This document shows positions 16,817-28,086 of a stretch of DNA of 64,000 nucleotides, piece by piece. The position numbers and the translations under genes were made by a program. The DNA lies in the NCBI RefSeq assembly GCF_001865245.1, contig NZ_MKXB01000194.1, positions 1-64,000 on the forward strand, in the 5' to 3' direction. Every line of letters begins with the position of its first letter. The stretch's first letter is position 1. Origin of the DNA: Streptomyces sp. CC53 (GTDB taxonomy: Bacteria > Actinomycetota > Actinomycetes > Streptomycetales > Streptomycetaceae). The notes beneath the pieces are model-generated. The model was not told the DNA's origin. It did no database searches and saw only the letters and a list, made by a program, of their open reading frames with translations.

Positions 16817-17401
16817 GAAACCCCCACGGAGAAGAAGACGCACAGGGACGGAACGAAGAACAGGGACAACGACACCGCATCACGGCTCGCCATGACAAAG
16901 GAGTTCTGCGTCGCTGCCCGCCCGGCCGGCCCCGCACCGCCTTGAGCGAATCGCGTTCGCGACACCGGCCGGCTGCCGGGCAGCCCCCGCCGGGCCCCGG
17001 ACCGACTGCCACGACCCACCGCACCACGTCCCTGGGGGCGCGCCGCCCCGGAACGCGGCCCCGACGGTCCGGGCCCCGCGGACCACCACGCCCCGACGGT
17101 CCGGACCCCTGCCGTCCGGACACGTGCGGTCCGCAGCCCTGCCGCCCTGAGCCCCGGAGCCCTGCCGCCTCAGGCCCCGCCGTCCGGCAGCCCACCGTCC
17201 GGAGCCCAGGCCCGCCGTCACGGCGAGCAGCTCGTCCCGTGCGGCCGTACCCGTCCCGCGTCCCCGGGACCCCGCGGGCCACGGCCCCCACCCCGGGCAG
17301 AGCTCCTGACGCCGCCGTGGGCGGGCCCGCCGGCCGTCCGCCCCGCACGTAAGAGAACCCCGCCTGACCACGTACGTACAGGTCAGGCGGGGTTCCCGTT
17401 G
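16817..17401. other. Gene-free spacer with short degenerate repeats
   Basis: This GC-rich spacer of about 585 bases has no convincing coding sequence. Its middle (about 17030-17230) is built of short degenerate direct repeats based on GGTCCGG and CCCTGCCG. The right edge holds the tRNA-Ala terminator. It may contain promoters for the MazG-like gene, but none is clear. Confidence 0.5.
17356..17394 (-). terminator. Terminator downstream of tRNA-Ala
   Basis: A 14-bp perfect inverted repeat (17356-17369 with 17381-17394) with an 11-base loop containing GTACGTAC lies 7 bases after the tRNA-Ala 3' end on the minus strand. Confidence 0.8.
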
Positions 17402-17474
17402 TGGAGCCTAGGGGAGTCGAACCCCTGACATCTGCCATGCAAAGACAGCGCTCTACCAACTGAGCTAAGGCCCC
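17402..17474 (-). tRNA. tRNA-Ala (anticodon TGC)
   Basis: A 73-base cloverleaf read on the minus strand. The acceptor GGGGCCT pairs with AGGCTCC (one G-U), the D-arm is AGCTCAGTTGGTAGAGC, the anticodon loop is CTTTGCATG with TGC, and the T-arm is AGGGGTTCGAATCCCCT. The discriminator is A and CCA is not encoded, as usual in Streptomyces. In mycobacteria tRNA-Ile and tRNA-Ala are adjacent next to gyrA; here they are about 4.5 kb apart. Confidence 0.97.
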
Positions 17475-17626
17475 GCGCCACCCGTCCACGGGTGGTCGCG
17501 AACCAGAATACCGGGTGTTCCGGGGTCTCCCGCAAAAGGTGGAGGGACTCCCCCTGCGCGACCACGCTCCGTAAGATGCTCCGCGAGGTTCGCAGCAGCG
17601 AACCGCCGCGCGATGGGGAGACGCAC

Positions 17627-18178
17627 ATGGACGCAGCAGCACAGCAGGATGCCACCGCGAGAGCCAGAGAGCTCCAGCGCAGCTGGTACGGAGAGCCGTT
17701 GGGGGCGCTCTTCCGACGGCTCATCGACGACCTCGGCCTCAACCAGGCGCGGCTCGCGGCCGTGCTGGGGCTGTCGGCCCCGATGCTCTCGCAGCTGATG
17801 AGCGGCCAGCGCGCGAAGATCGGCAACCCGGCCGTCGTCCAGCGCGTCCAGGCGCTCCAGGAACTCGCGAGCCAGGTCGCCGACGGCAGTGTCAGCGCGG
17901 TGGAGGCCACCGAGCGCATGGACGAGATCAAGAAGTCGCAGGGCGGCTCCGTCCTCACCGCCTCCAGCCAGACCAACAACAGCACGGGGGCGCCCACCGT
18001 GCGCCGCGTCGTCCGCGAGATCCAGTCCCTCCTCCGATCGGTCGCCGCGGCCGGGGACATCATCGACGCCGCCGACACGCTCGCCCGCACGCACCCCGAA
18101 CTGGCAGAGTTCCTCAAGGTGTACGGGGCCGGGCGCACCGCCGACGCGGTCGCCCACTACGAGTCCCACCAGGGCTGA
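17627..18178 (+). CDS. XRE-like helix-turn-helix DNA-binding protein
   Basis: A 183-residue protein with a helix-turn-helix near residues 34-60 (LGLNQARLAAVLGLSAPMLSQ, one letter over shown only to mark the fold's span: helices LNQARLAAVLG and SAPMLSQLMSG). A helical C-terminal region contains AAGDIIDAADTLARTHPELAE. The ATG at 17627 has GGGGAG 7 bases upstream; in-frame codons before it are non-conserved leader. It is followed after 55 bases by a Ser/Thr kinase gene, which suggests a regulator-kinase pair. Target genes are unknown. Confidence 0.85.
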   Translation: MDAAAQQDATARARELQRSWYGEPLGALFRRLIDDLGLNQARLAAVLGLSAPMLSQLMSGQRAKIGNPAVVQRVQALQELASQVADGSVSAVEATERMDEIKKSQGGSVLTASSQTNNSTGAPTVRRVVREIQSLLRSVAAAGDIIDAADTLARTHPELAEFLKVYGAGRTADAVAHYESHQG

Positions 18179-18233
18179 CCGCGGATCGGTCGGCACGGAC
18201 GAGCACGCGGAGAGCGGGAGCGGGCGCAGCGCG

Positions 18234-19955
18234 ATGGGTGAGGTCTTCGCGGGTCGGTACGAGCTGATCGACCCGATCGGGCGCGGCGGGGTGGGCGCCG
18301 TGTGGCGCGCCTGGGACCAGCGCCGCAAGCGGTACGTGGCCGCCAAGGTCCTGCAGCAGAGCGACGCGCACACGCTGCTGCGCTTCGTCCGGGAGCAGGC
18401 CCTGCGCATCGATCACCCGCACGTGCTGGCGCCTGCGAGCTGGGCCGCGGACGACGACAAGGTCCTGTTCACCATGGACCTGGTCGCCGGCGGCTCCCTG
18501 GCGCACGTGATCGGCGACTACGGGGCGCTGCCGCCCCGCTTCGTCTGCACCCTGCTGGACCAGTTGCTGTCCGGGCTGGCCGCCGTGCACGCCGAAGGGG
18601 TCGTCCACCGCGACATCAAGCCGGCGAACATCCTGATGGAGGCCACGGGCACGGGCCGTCCGCACCTGAGGCTGTCGGACTTCGGCATCTCCATGCGCAA
18701 GGGCGAGCCGCGCCTCACGGAGACGAACTTCGTCGTGGGCACGCCCGGCTACTTCGCGCCCGAGCAACTGTGGGGAGCGGAACCGGACTTCCCGTCCGAC
18801 CTCTTCGCGGTGGGGCTGGTCGCGCTGTTCCTGCTGCAGGGGCAGAAGCCGGACGCCGACGCGCTCGTGGAGTACTTCCAGGCGCACGGGACGCCGGGTG
18901 CGCCGGAGGGCGTCCCGGAGCCGCTGTGGCAGGTGCTGGCGGGTCTCCTGCAACCCGACCCGGACGCCCGGTTCCGTACGGCGACGGGGGCGCGCAAGGC
19001 CCTGGCGTCCGCGGTCGAGCTGCTGCCAGAGGATGGGGCCGAGGAGGAGCCGGTCGAGGTCTTCGACCAGCTCGGCCCCCTTCCTCCCGGATACGGGCCC
19101 GAGGGCCCCGCCCCGCTTCCGTCGCCGTCCGAGACGGGCAGCTTCCACCTGGCGCCCCCGCCCGGGCGGCCGGCGGAACCCCCGTACGCTGTGGAAGCTC
19201 AGGCTCCGGGTGGGGAGCAGCGTCCGGCAGCGGCGGAACCTCCTGCCGGGGTGCCGCACGCCACGGACGTGCCGCGTACCGCGGGGCCCACGGCAGACGC
19301 GCTGTCCCAGGCGCCCCTGTCCGCCCTGCCGCCCCACGCCACTCAGCACACCCACGGCTATCCGCAGCCTGATCCGGCGCCGCAGGCTCATGGGACCCCG
19401 CCACACCCCGCAGTGCCCCAAGCCCCCACCCCTCATCAGGCACCCCCAGCCCCACAGCCTCACCCGGCCCCGCAGGGCTTCGGGGCCTCACCGGCGCATG
19501 GGACCCCGCCGACTTCGGGCGCCCCGGTGGACGCGTCCACCGCGGCGGGCCACCCGCACCGGCCACCACACGGCGCTGCCCCGGCCGCTGCACCCCAGGT
19601 TCACGCAGCCGGCGGGCCGCCCCTCCCGACGCAGCCGTACGCGCAACACCCGCAGCAGCACACGCCTTTCCTGCCCTACGCGCAGCCCCAGCCGCACCTG
19701 CCCCCGCACTCCTCCGCGGAAGCCGGGCAGGCTCCCTTCCCGGGGCGGGCCGAGCCGCCTGCGGCGAGCCGGACGCCTCCGACGCTGCCGCTGCCCTCCC
19801 AGGTGACGGCCACGGCGCCCGTCGGCCGCGCCGCGGCCTCGGAGCCCGTCACGCCCGCGCGGCGCCCCGGCCCGCCCCGTGCCGTGGCGGTGCCGGTGCT
19901 GCTGCTTGCCCTGGCCTGCCTGGCCGTCGGGTTCTGGGCCCTGCTGCGGGGCTGA
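18234..19955 (+). CDS. Ser/Thr protein kinase with Pro-rich linker and C-terminal membrane anchor
   Basis: A 573-residue Hanks-type kinase. The kinase domain (about residues 7-265) shows GRGGVGAVW, Lys in VAAKVL, HRDIKPANIL, DFGIS and GTPGYFAPEQ, so it should be active. A long Pro/His/Ala/Gln-rich linker (about 280-545) leads to one transmembrane helix at the very end (VPVLLLALACLAVGFWALL) with almost no outside part, so it probably does not sense outside ligands directly. The ATG at 18234 is chosen because the domain begins there. It is probably co-transcribed with the HTH gene upstream. Confidence 0.93.
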   Translation: MGEVFAGRYELIDPIGRGGVGAVWRAWDQRRKRYVAAKVLQQSDAHTLLRFVREQALRIDHPHVLAPASWAADDDKVLFTMDLVAGGSLAHVIGDYGALPPRFVCTLLDQLLSGLAAVHAEGVVHRDIKPANILMEATGTGRPHLRLSDFGISMRKGEPRLTETNFVVGTPGYFAPEQLWGAEPDFPSDLFAVGLVALFLLQGQKPDADALVEYFQAHGTPGAPEGVPEPLWQVLAGLLQPDPDARFRTATGARKALASAVELLPEDGAEEEPVEVFDQLGPLPPGYGPEGPAPLPSPSETGSFHLAPPPGRPAEPPYAVEAQAPGGEQRPAAAEPPAGVPHATDVPRTAGPTADALSQAPLSALPPHATQHTHGYPQPDPAPQAHGTPPHPAVPQAPTPHQAPPAPQPHPAPQGFGASPAHGTPPTSGAPVDASTAAGHPHRPPHGAAPAAAPQVHAAGGPPLPTQPYAQHPQQHTPFLPYAQPQPHLPPHSSAEAGQAPFPGRAEPPAASRTPPTLPLPSQVTATAPVGRAAASEPVTPARRPGPPRAVAVPVLLLALACLAVGFWALLRG

Positions 19956-20046
19956 GGGACCGACCACCCGACCGGGGGCCGCCGTTCAGCACCGCGAGCA
20001 GCCGAGGTCGGCCCGGGCACGCCCGGCCGCCCGCGGTTCGCGCGCC

Positions 20047-21474
20047 CTAGGCCCCGGCCCGCCGCCGCGCCACGAGCGTCCAGATCCCCAGCCCGACCAG
20101 CAGCGCGGTGCCCGTGGCGATCCCGCCGACGGCGACCAGGCGCATGGTGCCGGCGGACTCACCGGCCGCCGGTGACCCGCGGCTGCCCTCTGCGGCGGCG
20201 CGCTGGTCGTCCTCGGTCACCGTGAAGATCCCGGCGGGCCCGGCGTACCCGGGTTCCGGCCGGGCTTCGCCCTCCACGTGCACCCGCAGCGTCAGCCCGT
20301 ACGGCTTCTTCCCGAACTTCTCGCCGACGCTGGGGTTCAGGGCGACCCGCACGTAGTACCAGCCGGCGAAGCGCATGTGGCGGGCGACGGAGTCGGAGCT
20401 GAAACGGTTCTCATAGGTGACGGGAGGCAGCGGGTCGAAGGCGTAGGTCTTCTGCTTCCCGTCGTAGGCCCCCGAGTTGACGCTGTCGACGAGTCCGAGC
20501 GCCGGGTTGTGCAGAGAGAGGGAGACCGCGTCGCTGATGAAGCCGTCGCCCGTGGAGCTGCTGAGGTTGGCGCTGAGGAAGAGCTGCTGGCCCCAGTCGA
20601 CGGGGATCCGGTAGAAGCGGCTCTGGCCGGGCTCGATGCGGTCGGCCCATTCGCCGTCGGTCAGGCCGGGCGCGTCGGAGACCCCGTTGCCGCCCCGCCG
20701 CTCGCGTGGACCGCCGGAGGGCACGCCGGGAGAGGCGCTCGGCCAGGTCGAGGGCGCCGCGGCGGGCCCGCCGCCCTCCTTGAGGTCCGGCTCGGTCGTG
20801 AAGCGGAGTTCCAGGTCCCAGTCCTCGTTCGAGGAGGTGTCCTGGCTCTGGCGTTCGACGACGACGTAGTACGAGCCGGACTGGCGGCAGGTCGACGTGT
20901 CCGTGCCGAGGGTGCGGTGGGCGTAGACCGCCAGCGGGCGGGGAAAGTCCGCGGACCCGAAGCTGGACCGGTTGCTGTTGCACTCCCTGGCGTTCTCGTC
21001 CTGCAGGGACACCGTCACCGCGTCGGTGAAGGCCACCTTGCCGCCGGTGCGCGGGACGGCGACGGCGGAGACGTAGGCGTGTGACGCGGCGTCGAGGTCG
21101 ACGCGGTAGATCCGCTTGCCGCTCTTCGTGAGGGAGTCCCGGTAGACGGTCCCTTCGTCGAGGCGGGGTGCGTCGCCGGTGGTGGCAGCGCCCTGCACCG
21201 GACTCGCGCCCTCGGCGAAGGCGTAGCGGTACGGGGAGCCCGCCTCCGGGGAGGCCGCCCCCGCCGGCCCCGCCACGACCGACAGCGCCCCCGCGAGGAC
21301 GCCCAGCACCAGGCCGGCCGCGGAAGCCCGCCGCACGGTCCGCACGCAGCGGCGCAACCCGCGGCGCTGCCCCGCCCCGTCGGCACCGGCCGTCCCGGCT
21401 GCCCCGTGACGGCACCGGTCGACCGCTGCCTGCGGGCCGGTCGCCCGGCCCCCGCCACGCCTCTCCACGCGCAT
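20047..21474 (-). CDS. Secreted, membrane-anchored surface protein of unknown function
   Basis: About 475 residues: a long basic N-terminus, a signal-like hydrophobic stretch (AAGLVLGVLAGALSVVAG) ending in AGAA, a large extracytoplasmic part, and a C-terminal transmembrane helix with a short basic tail (RRRAGA). Two similar beta-rich segments are visible, each with a Y-R-V/I-x-D/V pattern followed by AVTVSL or AVSLSL; they resemble pre-peptidase C-terminal-type domains. Function is unknown. The ATG at 21474 has GAGGGG touching it, so the GTG at 21468 with 6-base spacing may be the real start. Confidence 0.78.
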   Translation of the reverse strand: MRVERRGGGRATGPQAAVDRCRHGAAGTAGADGAGQRRGLRRCVRTVRRASAAGLVLGVLAGALSVVAGPAGAASPEAGSPYRYAFAEGASPVQGAATTGDAPRLDEGTVYRDSLTKSGKRIYRVDLDAASHAYVSAVAVPRTGGKVAFTDAVTVSLQDENARECNSNRSSFGSADFPRPLAVYAHRTLGTDTSTCRQSGSYYVVVERQSQDTSSNEDWDLELRFTTEPDLKEGGGPAAAPSTWPSASPGVPSGGPRERRGGNGVSDAPGLTDGEWADRIEPGQSRFYRIPVDWGQQLFLSANLSSSTGDGFISDAVSLSLHNPALGLVDSVNSGAYDGKQKTYAFDPLPPVTYENRFSSDSVARHMRFAGWYYVRVALNPSVGEKFGKKPYGLTLRVHVEGEARPEPGYAGPAGIFTVTEDDQRAAAEGSRGSPAAGESAGTMRLVAVGGIATGTALLVGLGIWTLVARRRAGA

Positions 21475-21583
21475 CCCCTCGTCGTCTCGTCGGGCGGCAC
21501 CATCCTGCCCCGCCCGTCCCGCCGCTGTCTGCGCGGGCACCCGGAAAGGCCCGATCGGTCCGCTGCTCACCGCGCGCAACGGC

Positions 21584-21619
21584 AAGGGCCCCGGCCGCTC
21601 GTCGGCAGCCGGGGCCCTT
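21584..21619 (-). terminator. Terminator after the DLW-39 gene
   Basis: AAGGGCCCCGGC (21584-21595) pairs with GCCGGGGCCCTT (21608-21619), a 12-bp perfect stem placed 17 bases downstream of the small gene's stop on the minus strand. Confidence 0.75.
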
Positions 21620-21636
21620 CGCGAACTGTGCGCGTC

Positions 21637-21765
21637 TCACGAACCTGTGGTCACGGAGTCGGTGGCCTCCGTCCACAGGTCCTGCTCGGCGCGGTCGGCC
21701 TGGATCTGGCGGTACACGAGGAGTCCGCCGATGGCGGCCAGTGCGACCAGGAGAAGCTTCTTCAC
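21637..21765 (-). CDS. DLW-39 family small protein (42 aa)
   Basis: A 42-residue protein beginning VKKLLLVALAAIGGLLVYRQ, with one N-terminal hydrophobic helix and the AEQDLWTEATD motif that names the DLW-39 family of actinobacteria. Function is unknown. The GTG at 21765 has a GAGG site 9 bases upstream. It lies between the DUF3566/tRNA-Ile transcripts and the surface protein, with terminators on both sides, so it is a monocistronic unit. Confidence 0.85.
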   Translation of the reverse strand: MKKLLLVALAAIGGLLVYRQIQADRAEQDLWTEATDSVTTGS

Positions 21766-21882
21766 CGCGCGACCTCGTCTTTCATTGACGTAGGGGACCT
21801 TATGGCGCCCGACTATACACACCGACCGATATCAATCGGTGACCTAGCCCGGACAGCCGTACGACCACCACCCCCGGAACGC

Positions 21883-21915
21883 CGAAGGCCCCGGTCTTCC
21901 CGACCGGGGCCTTCG
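21883..21915 (-). terminator. Terminator after tRNA-Ile
   Basis: A 14-bp perfect inverted repeat (21883-21896 with 21902-21915) with a five-base loop lies 6 bases beyond the tRNA-Ile 3' end on the minus strand. Confidence 0.82.
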
Positions 21916-21921
21916 ATTCTG

Positions 21922-21995
21922 TGGGGCTAACAGGATTTGAACCTGTGGCCTCATCCTTATCAGGGATGCGCTCTAACCAACTGAGCTATAGCCCC
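21922..21995 (-). tRNA. tRNA-Ile (anticodon GAT)
   Basis: A 74-base cloverleaf on the minus strand. GGGGCTA pairs with TAGCCCC, the D-arm is AGCTCAGTTGGTTAGAGC, the anticodon loop CTGATAA carries GAT, and the T-arm is ACAGGTTCAAATCCTGT. The discriminator is A, with no encoded CCA. It lies downstream of gyrA and DUF3566, as in mycobacteria. Confidence 0.97.
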
Positions 21996-22034
21996 GCGGC
22001 GCTTTCGCGGTATGTCCCGCGCGCTGACCCCTGA

Positions 22035-22063
22035 AGATTAGCGCACGGGACGGCTCCCGCCAA
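22035..22063 (-). promoter_or_regulatory. Housekeeping-type promoter for tRNA-Ile
   Basis: On the minus strand, TTGGCG (22058-22063) and TAATCT (22035-22040) are separated by exactly 17 bases, a good match to the HrdB-type consensus. Transcription would start near 22028, about 33 bases before the tRNA. Confidence 0.6.
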
Positions 22064-22068
22064 AATCG

Positions 22069-22725
22069 CTACTCGTCCTCGGCGAGGGTGAGCTCGACGC
22101 CGCCCACGAAGCCGGCGGCCAGGTTGTAGATGAAGGCGCCAAGCGTGGCCAGCGCGGTGGCGAGCACCACGTCGATCACGGCGATCACCGACGTGAAGAT
22201 CAGCACGCGCGGCAGCGACAGGAACGCCTGCAGGTCGAAGCCGTTGCTGCCGGTGGAACCGGTCGCGTCGCTGATGGTGGTGCCGACCGTGGAGAAGACG
22301 CCCATGGCGTCCATGACCATCCACAGCACGGCCGCCGCGACGACGGTGCAGATGCCCAGGGCGATGGACAGCAGGAAGCTGACCTTCATCACCGACCAGG
22401 GATCGGCCTTGGCCACCCGCAGCCGCGCCTTCCGGGTCCGCGGGGTGGTCTTCGCGCCCGTCCGCGGCAGGCGCGTGCCACCGGTGCCCTGGGCGTCGTA
22501 CGCCTGGGGCGGGTGGTACGGCTGCGCCGTCTGACGGGCGGACGGCCGGGCGCCGGGCAGCGGCCCGCCGTCGTCGTAGGTGTCGTACGGGGGCGTGTTG
22601 CCCCGGTTCTCGGTCACCGCACCCCCCTGGGAGTCCGTGGCGGGGCCACGGGCACCGCTCTGTCCTGAAGCGGCGGCTCCTGAAGCGGCCGCTCCGGCCG
22701 ACCCGGTGCCCGTGGCTCCGCTCAC
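22069..22725 (-). CDS. DUF3566-domain membrane protein
   Basis: A 218-residue protein with a disordered Ala/Gly/Pro-rich N-terminal half and a C-terminal DUF3566 domain with two transmembrane helices (SFLLSIALGICTVVAAAVLW and LIFTSVIAVIDVVLATALAT) around a short loop. The family always follows gyrA in actinobacteria and corresponds to Rv0007 of M. tuberculosis; its role is not firmly known. The GTG start lies 3 bases after the gyrA stop, so it is the last gene of the gyrB-gyrA operon. Confidence 0.92.
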   Translation of the reverse strand: MSGATGTGSAGAAASGAAASGQSGARGPATDSQGGAVTENRGNTPPYDTYDDGGPLPGARPSARQTAQPYHPPQAYDAQGTGGTRLPRTGAKTTPRTRKARLRVAKADPWSVMKVSFLLSIALGICTVVAAAVLWMVMDAMGVFSTVGTTISDATGSTGSNGFDLQAFLSLPRVLIFTSVIAVIDVVLATALATLGAFIYNLAAGFVGGVELTLAEDE

Positions 22726-22728
22726 GCT

Positions 22729-25362
<2,634 letters not shown>

Positions 25363-25403
25363 GGCCGGTGATCAGTCCTTTCGTACGGTCAGCCGAGACC
25401 GAC

Positions 25404-27464
25404 TCAGATGTCGAGGAAGCGGACGTCCTTGGCGTTGCGCTGGATGAAGGAGCGGCGCGCTTCGACGTCCTCGCCCATCAGCACCGAGAACAGGTCGTCC
25501 GCCTGGGCGGCGTCGTCCAGGGTCACCTGGCCGAGCACGCGGTGCTCGACGTCCATGGTGGTGATGCGCAGCTCCTCGGCGTTCATCTCGCCGAGACCCT
25601 TGAAGCGCTGGATCGAGTCCTCCCTGATCCGCTTGCCCTGGCGGCGGCCCAGGTCGATCAGGGCGTCGCGCTCGCGGTCGGAGTAGGCGTACTCGAAGTC
25701 GTCCCGGCCCCACTTGATCTTGTAGAGCGGAGGGCGCGACAGGAACACGTGCCCGGCCTCGACCAGCGGCCGCATGAAGCGGAAGAGGAAGGTCAGCAGC
25801 AGGGTGTTGATGTGCTGGCCGTCGACGTCGGCGTCCGCCATCAGGATGATCTTGTGATAGCGGAGCCGCGAGATGTCGAAGTCCTCGTGGACCCCGGTGC
25901 CGAAGGCGGAGATCAGCGCCTGGATCTCCTGGTTCTGGAGGATCTTGTCGACGCGCGCCTTCTCGACGTTCAGGATCTTGCCGCGGATCGGGAGAATCGC
26001 CTGGTACTCCGGGTTCCGGCCGGACTTGGCCGAGCCGCCCGCGGAGTCACCCTCGACGATGAAGATCTCGCACTTGGTCGGGTCGTTCGACTGGCAGTCG
26101 GACAGCTTGCCGGGCAGCGAGGCCGACTCCAGCAGGCCCTTGCGCCGCGTCAGGTCGCGCGCCTTGCGCGCGGCGACACGGGCGGTGGCGGCCTGGATCG
26201 ACTTGCGGATGATGTCCGCGGCCTCGTTCGGATTCCGGTCGAGCCAGTCGGTGAGGTGCTCGTGGACGACCTTCTGCACGAAGGTCTTCGCTTCGGTGTT
26301 GCCCAGCTTGGTCTTCGTCTGGCCCTCGAACTGCGGCTCGGCGAGCTTCACCGAGATGATCGCGGTCAGGCCCTCGCGGATGTCGTCGCCGGTGAGGTTG
26401 TCGTCCTTCTCGCGCAGCAGCTTCTTGTCCCGCGCGTACCGGTTGATCAGCGAGGTCAGCGCCGCGCGGAAGCCCTCTTCGTGGGTGCCGCCCTCATGCG
26501 TGTGGATGATGTTGGCGAAGGAGTAGACGCCCTCGCTGTACTGCGAGTTCCACTGCATCGCGACCTCGACGGACAGGTTCCTGTCCTTGTCCTCGGCCTC
26601 GATCTCGATGACGGAGGGGTGGATCACCTCGCCCTTGCGCGAGTTGAGGTACCTCACGAAGTCGACGATGCCGCCCTCGTAGTGGTACGAGACCGTGCGC
26701 GCCGGGGCTTCCTCGGCCGACTCTGCGGCGTCGGGGTCGTCGGCGTTCATCGTCGCCTTGGCGGACTCCCGCTCGTCCGTGAGCGTCAGGGTGAGGCCCT
26801 TGTTGAGGAAGGCCATCTCCTGGAAGCGGCGCGACAGCGTCTCGAAGGAGTAGTCGGTGGTCTCGAAGATGTCCGGGTCGGCCCAGAACGTGACCGAGGT
26901 GCCGGTCTCGTCGGTCTCCTCGTGCTGGGCGAGGGGCGCGGTCGCGGCGCCCATCTTGTAGTCCTGCGTCCAGCGGTAGCCGTCGGTCTTGATCTCCACC
27001 GAGACCTTGGTGGAGAGCGCGTTGACGACGGAGACGCCGACGCCGTGCAGACCGCCGGAGACCGCGTAGCCACCGCCACCGAACTTGCCGCCCGCGTGCA
27101 GCACGGTCAGCACCACCTCGACGGCGGGCTTGCCCTCGGACGGGACGATGCCGACGGGGATGCCGCGGCCGTTGTCGACGACCCGGACGCCGCCGTCGGC
27201 GAGGATCGTGACGTCGATGGTGTCCGCGTGGCCTGCCAGGGCCTCGTCGACCGAGTTGTCGACGACCTCTTGCACCATGTGGTGCAGGCCGCGCTCACCG
27301 GTCGAGCCGATGTACATGCCGGGTCGCTTGCGGACCGCGTCCAGACCCTCAAGGACCGTGATCGCGCTGGCGTCGTACGACGAGCCGCCGGCGTTCGGGG
27401 CTTCGGCGCTCTCGCCGGCGGCAGTGGACGGGTTGTTCTCGTTGGGGTTGCCGGAATCGGCCAC
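25404..27464 (-). CDS. gyrB: DNA gyrase subunit B
   Basis: The 686-residue ATPase subunit of gyrase. The GHKL ATPase domain shows EVVDNSVDEAL, DNGRGIPV and GGLHGVGVSVVNALS. The TOPRIM domain has EGDSAGGSAKSGR and DADVDGQHI, and the C-terminal tail domain ends FLDI. The start is a GTG (VADSGNPNENN). A promoter candidate lies about 90-115 bases upstream. In Streptomyces the gyrBA operon is known to be supercoiling-responsive. Confidence 0.98.
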   Translation of the reverse strand: MADSGNPNENNPSTAAGESAEAPNAGGSSYDASAITVLEGLDAVRKRPGMYIGSTGERGLHHMVQEVVDNSVDEALAGHADTIDVTILADGGVRVVDNGRGIPVGIVPSEGKPAVEVVLTVLHAGGKFGGGGYAVSGGLHGVGVSVVNALSTKVSVEIKTDGYRWTQDYKMGAATAPLAQHEETDETGTSVTFWADPDIFETTDYSFETLSRRFQEMAFLNKGLTLTLTDERESAKATMNADDPDAAESAEEAPARTVSYHYEGGIVDFVRYLNSRKGEVIHPSVIEIEAEDKDRNLSVEVAMQWNSQYSEGVYSFANIIHTHEGGTHEEGFRAALTSLINRYARDKKLLREKDDNLTGDDIREGLTAIISVKLAEPQFEGQTKTKLGNTEAKTFVQKVVHEHLTDWLDRNPNEAADIIRKSIQAATARVAARKARDLTRRKGLLESASLPGKLSDCQSNDPTKCEIFIVEGDSAGGSAKSGRNPEYQAILPIRGKILNVEKARVDKILQNQEIQALISAFGTGVHEDFDISRLRYHKIILMADADVDGQHINTLLLTFLFRFMRPLVEAGHVFLSRPPLYKIKWGRDDFEYAYSDRERDALIDLGRRQGKRIREDSIQRFKGLGEMNAEELRITTMDVEHRVLGQVTLDDAAQADDLFSVLMGEDVEARRSFIQRNAKDVRFLDI

Positions 27465-27552
27465 GAAGCGCCCTTTCTGGCACAGCGCTGCCTAGCTCTC
27501 CGGGGACCCGGAGGTGGCTGCGTCGTTCGACATGTTCCGCAGTGGGCGGGAT

Positions 27553-27581
27553 TACCTACCAGTCTACCGGTAGCACTGACA
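27553..27581 (-). promoter_or_regulatory. Promoter candidate for gyrB-gyrA
   Basis: On the minus strand TGTCAG (27576-27581) and TAGGTA (27553-27558) are separated by 17 bases, close to TTGACA/TAGGAT. The predicted transcript would start near 27546, leaving a leader of about 80 bases before the gyrB GTG. Confidence 0.55.
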
Positions 27582-28086
27582 CTCATGGGGGTTTGCCGGT
27601 ACCTGAGTCCGCATGTGCCGCCCTGAACCGGACCCAGACGACTCCCCATATCCGGGACGGGGCTCCAAGAGGCTCACACGGGCACTCAGCGCTTCGGCAT
27701 GTCAACCGCCCGCGACGGTGAGCGACACCTCATCGACACCGTGCGCACCGACGCGGCCACCGGCCCCCGCGAGGTCCTCCACAGCAGGTCACGCGCCTGT
27801 TCACGGCCTGCTGCCGGAGCCTTGGCCCTCGCCCCCGCCACCGGCGGCGCACCAAGGAAGGCCGACGAGAATCGAACACCGGCCACGGGGCACCGACAGG
27901 TGGCCGAATCCACCTGTGGGAATCCACCGCTCCGCTCGTACGGACCGCCACCCCGCCACCGACACTCCGCGCCCGGCCCGCGCCCCGCCCACCACGCCGG
28001 GGCCTCCCTTCAGCCACCTCGGCAGATGATCCGCGGCAACCGGAGCCCTGGCGACCAAGACGCTGGTGGCGGAGGAGGCGCGCCCG
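27582..28086. other. Gene-free spacer upstream of the gyr promoter
   Basis: About 500 bases between the end of the DciA-like gene and the gyrB promoter. Short open frames on both strands lack conserved-looking sequence. A few partial DnaA-like words (such as CCACCTGTGG) occur, but nothing near consensus. I see no terminator or RNA structure I can support. Confidence 0.5.

Noticed and set aside
16880..17371. Open frames of 163 and 136 aa in the spacer left of tRNA-Ala
   Set aside because: Arg/Gly/Trp or Pro/Arg-rich without conserved character, on both strands, over degenerate repeats.
17402..21995. tRNA-Ala and tRNA-Ile as attachment sites of an integrated element
   Set aside because: The genes between them are chromosomal in style, there is no integrase, and no direct repeat of a tRNA 3' end was noticed.
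25368..27626. 752-aa open frame antisense to gyrB (+ strand)
   Set aside because: A shadow of gyrB with the same low-complexity Val/Asp/Leu composition.
27686..27913. 75-aa frame in the gyrB upstream spacer
   Set aside because: No ribosome site, no hydrophobic or conserved pattern.
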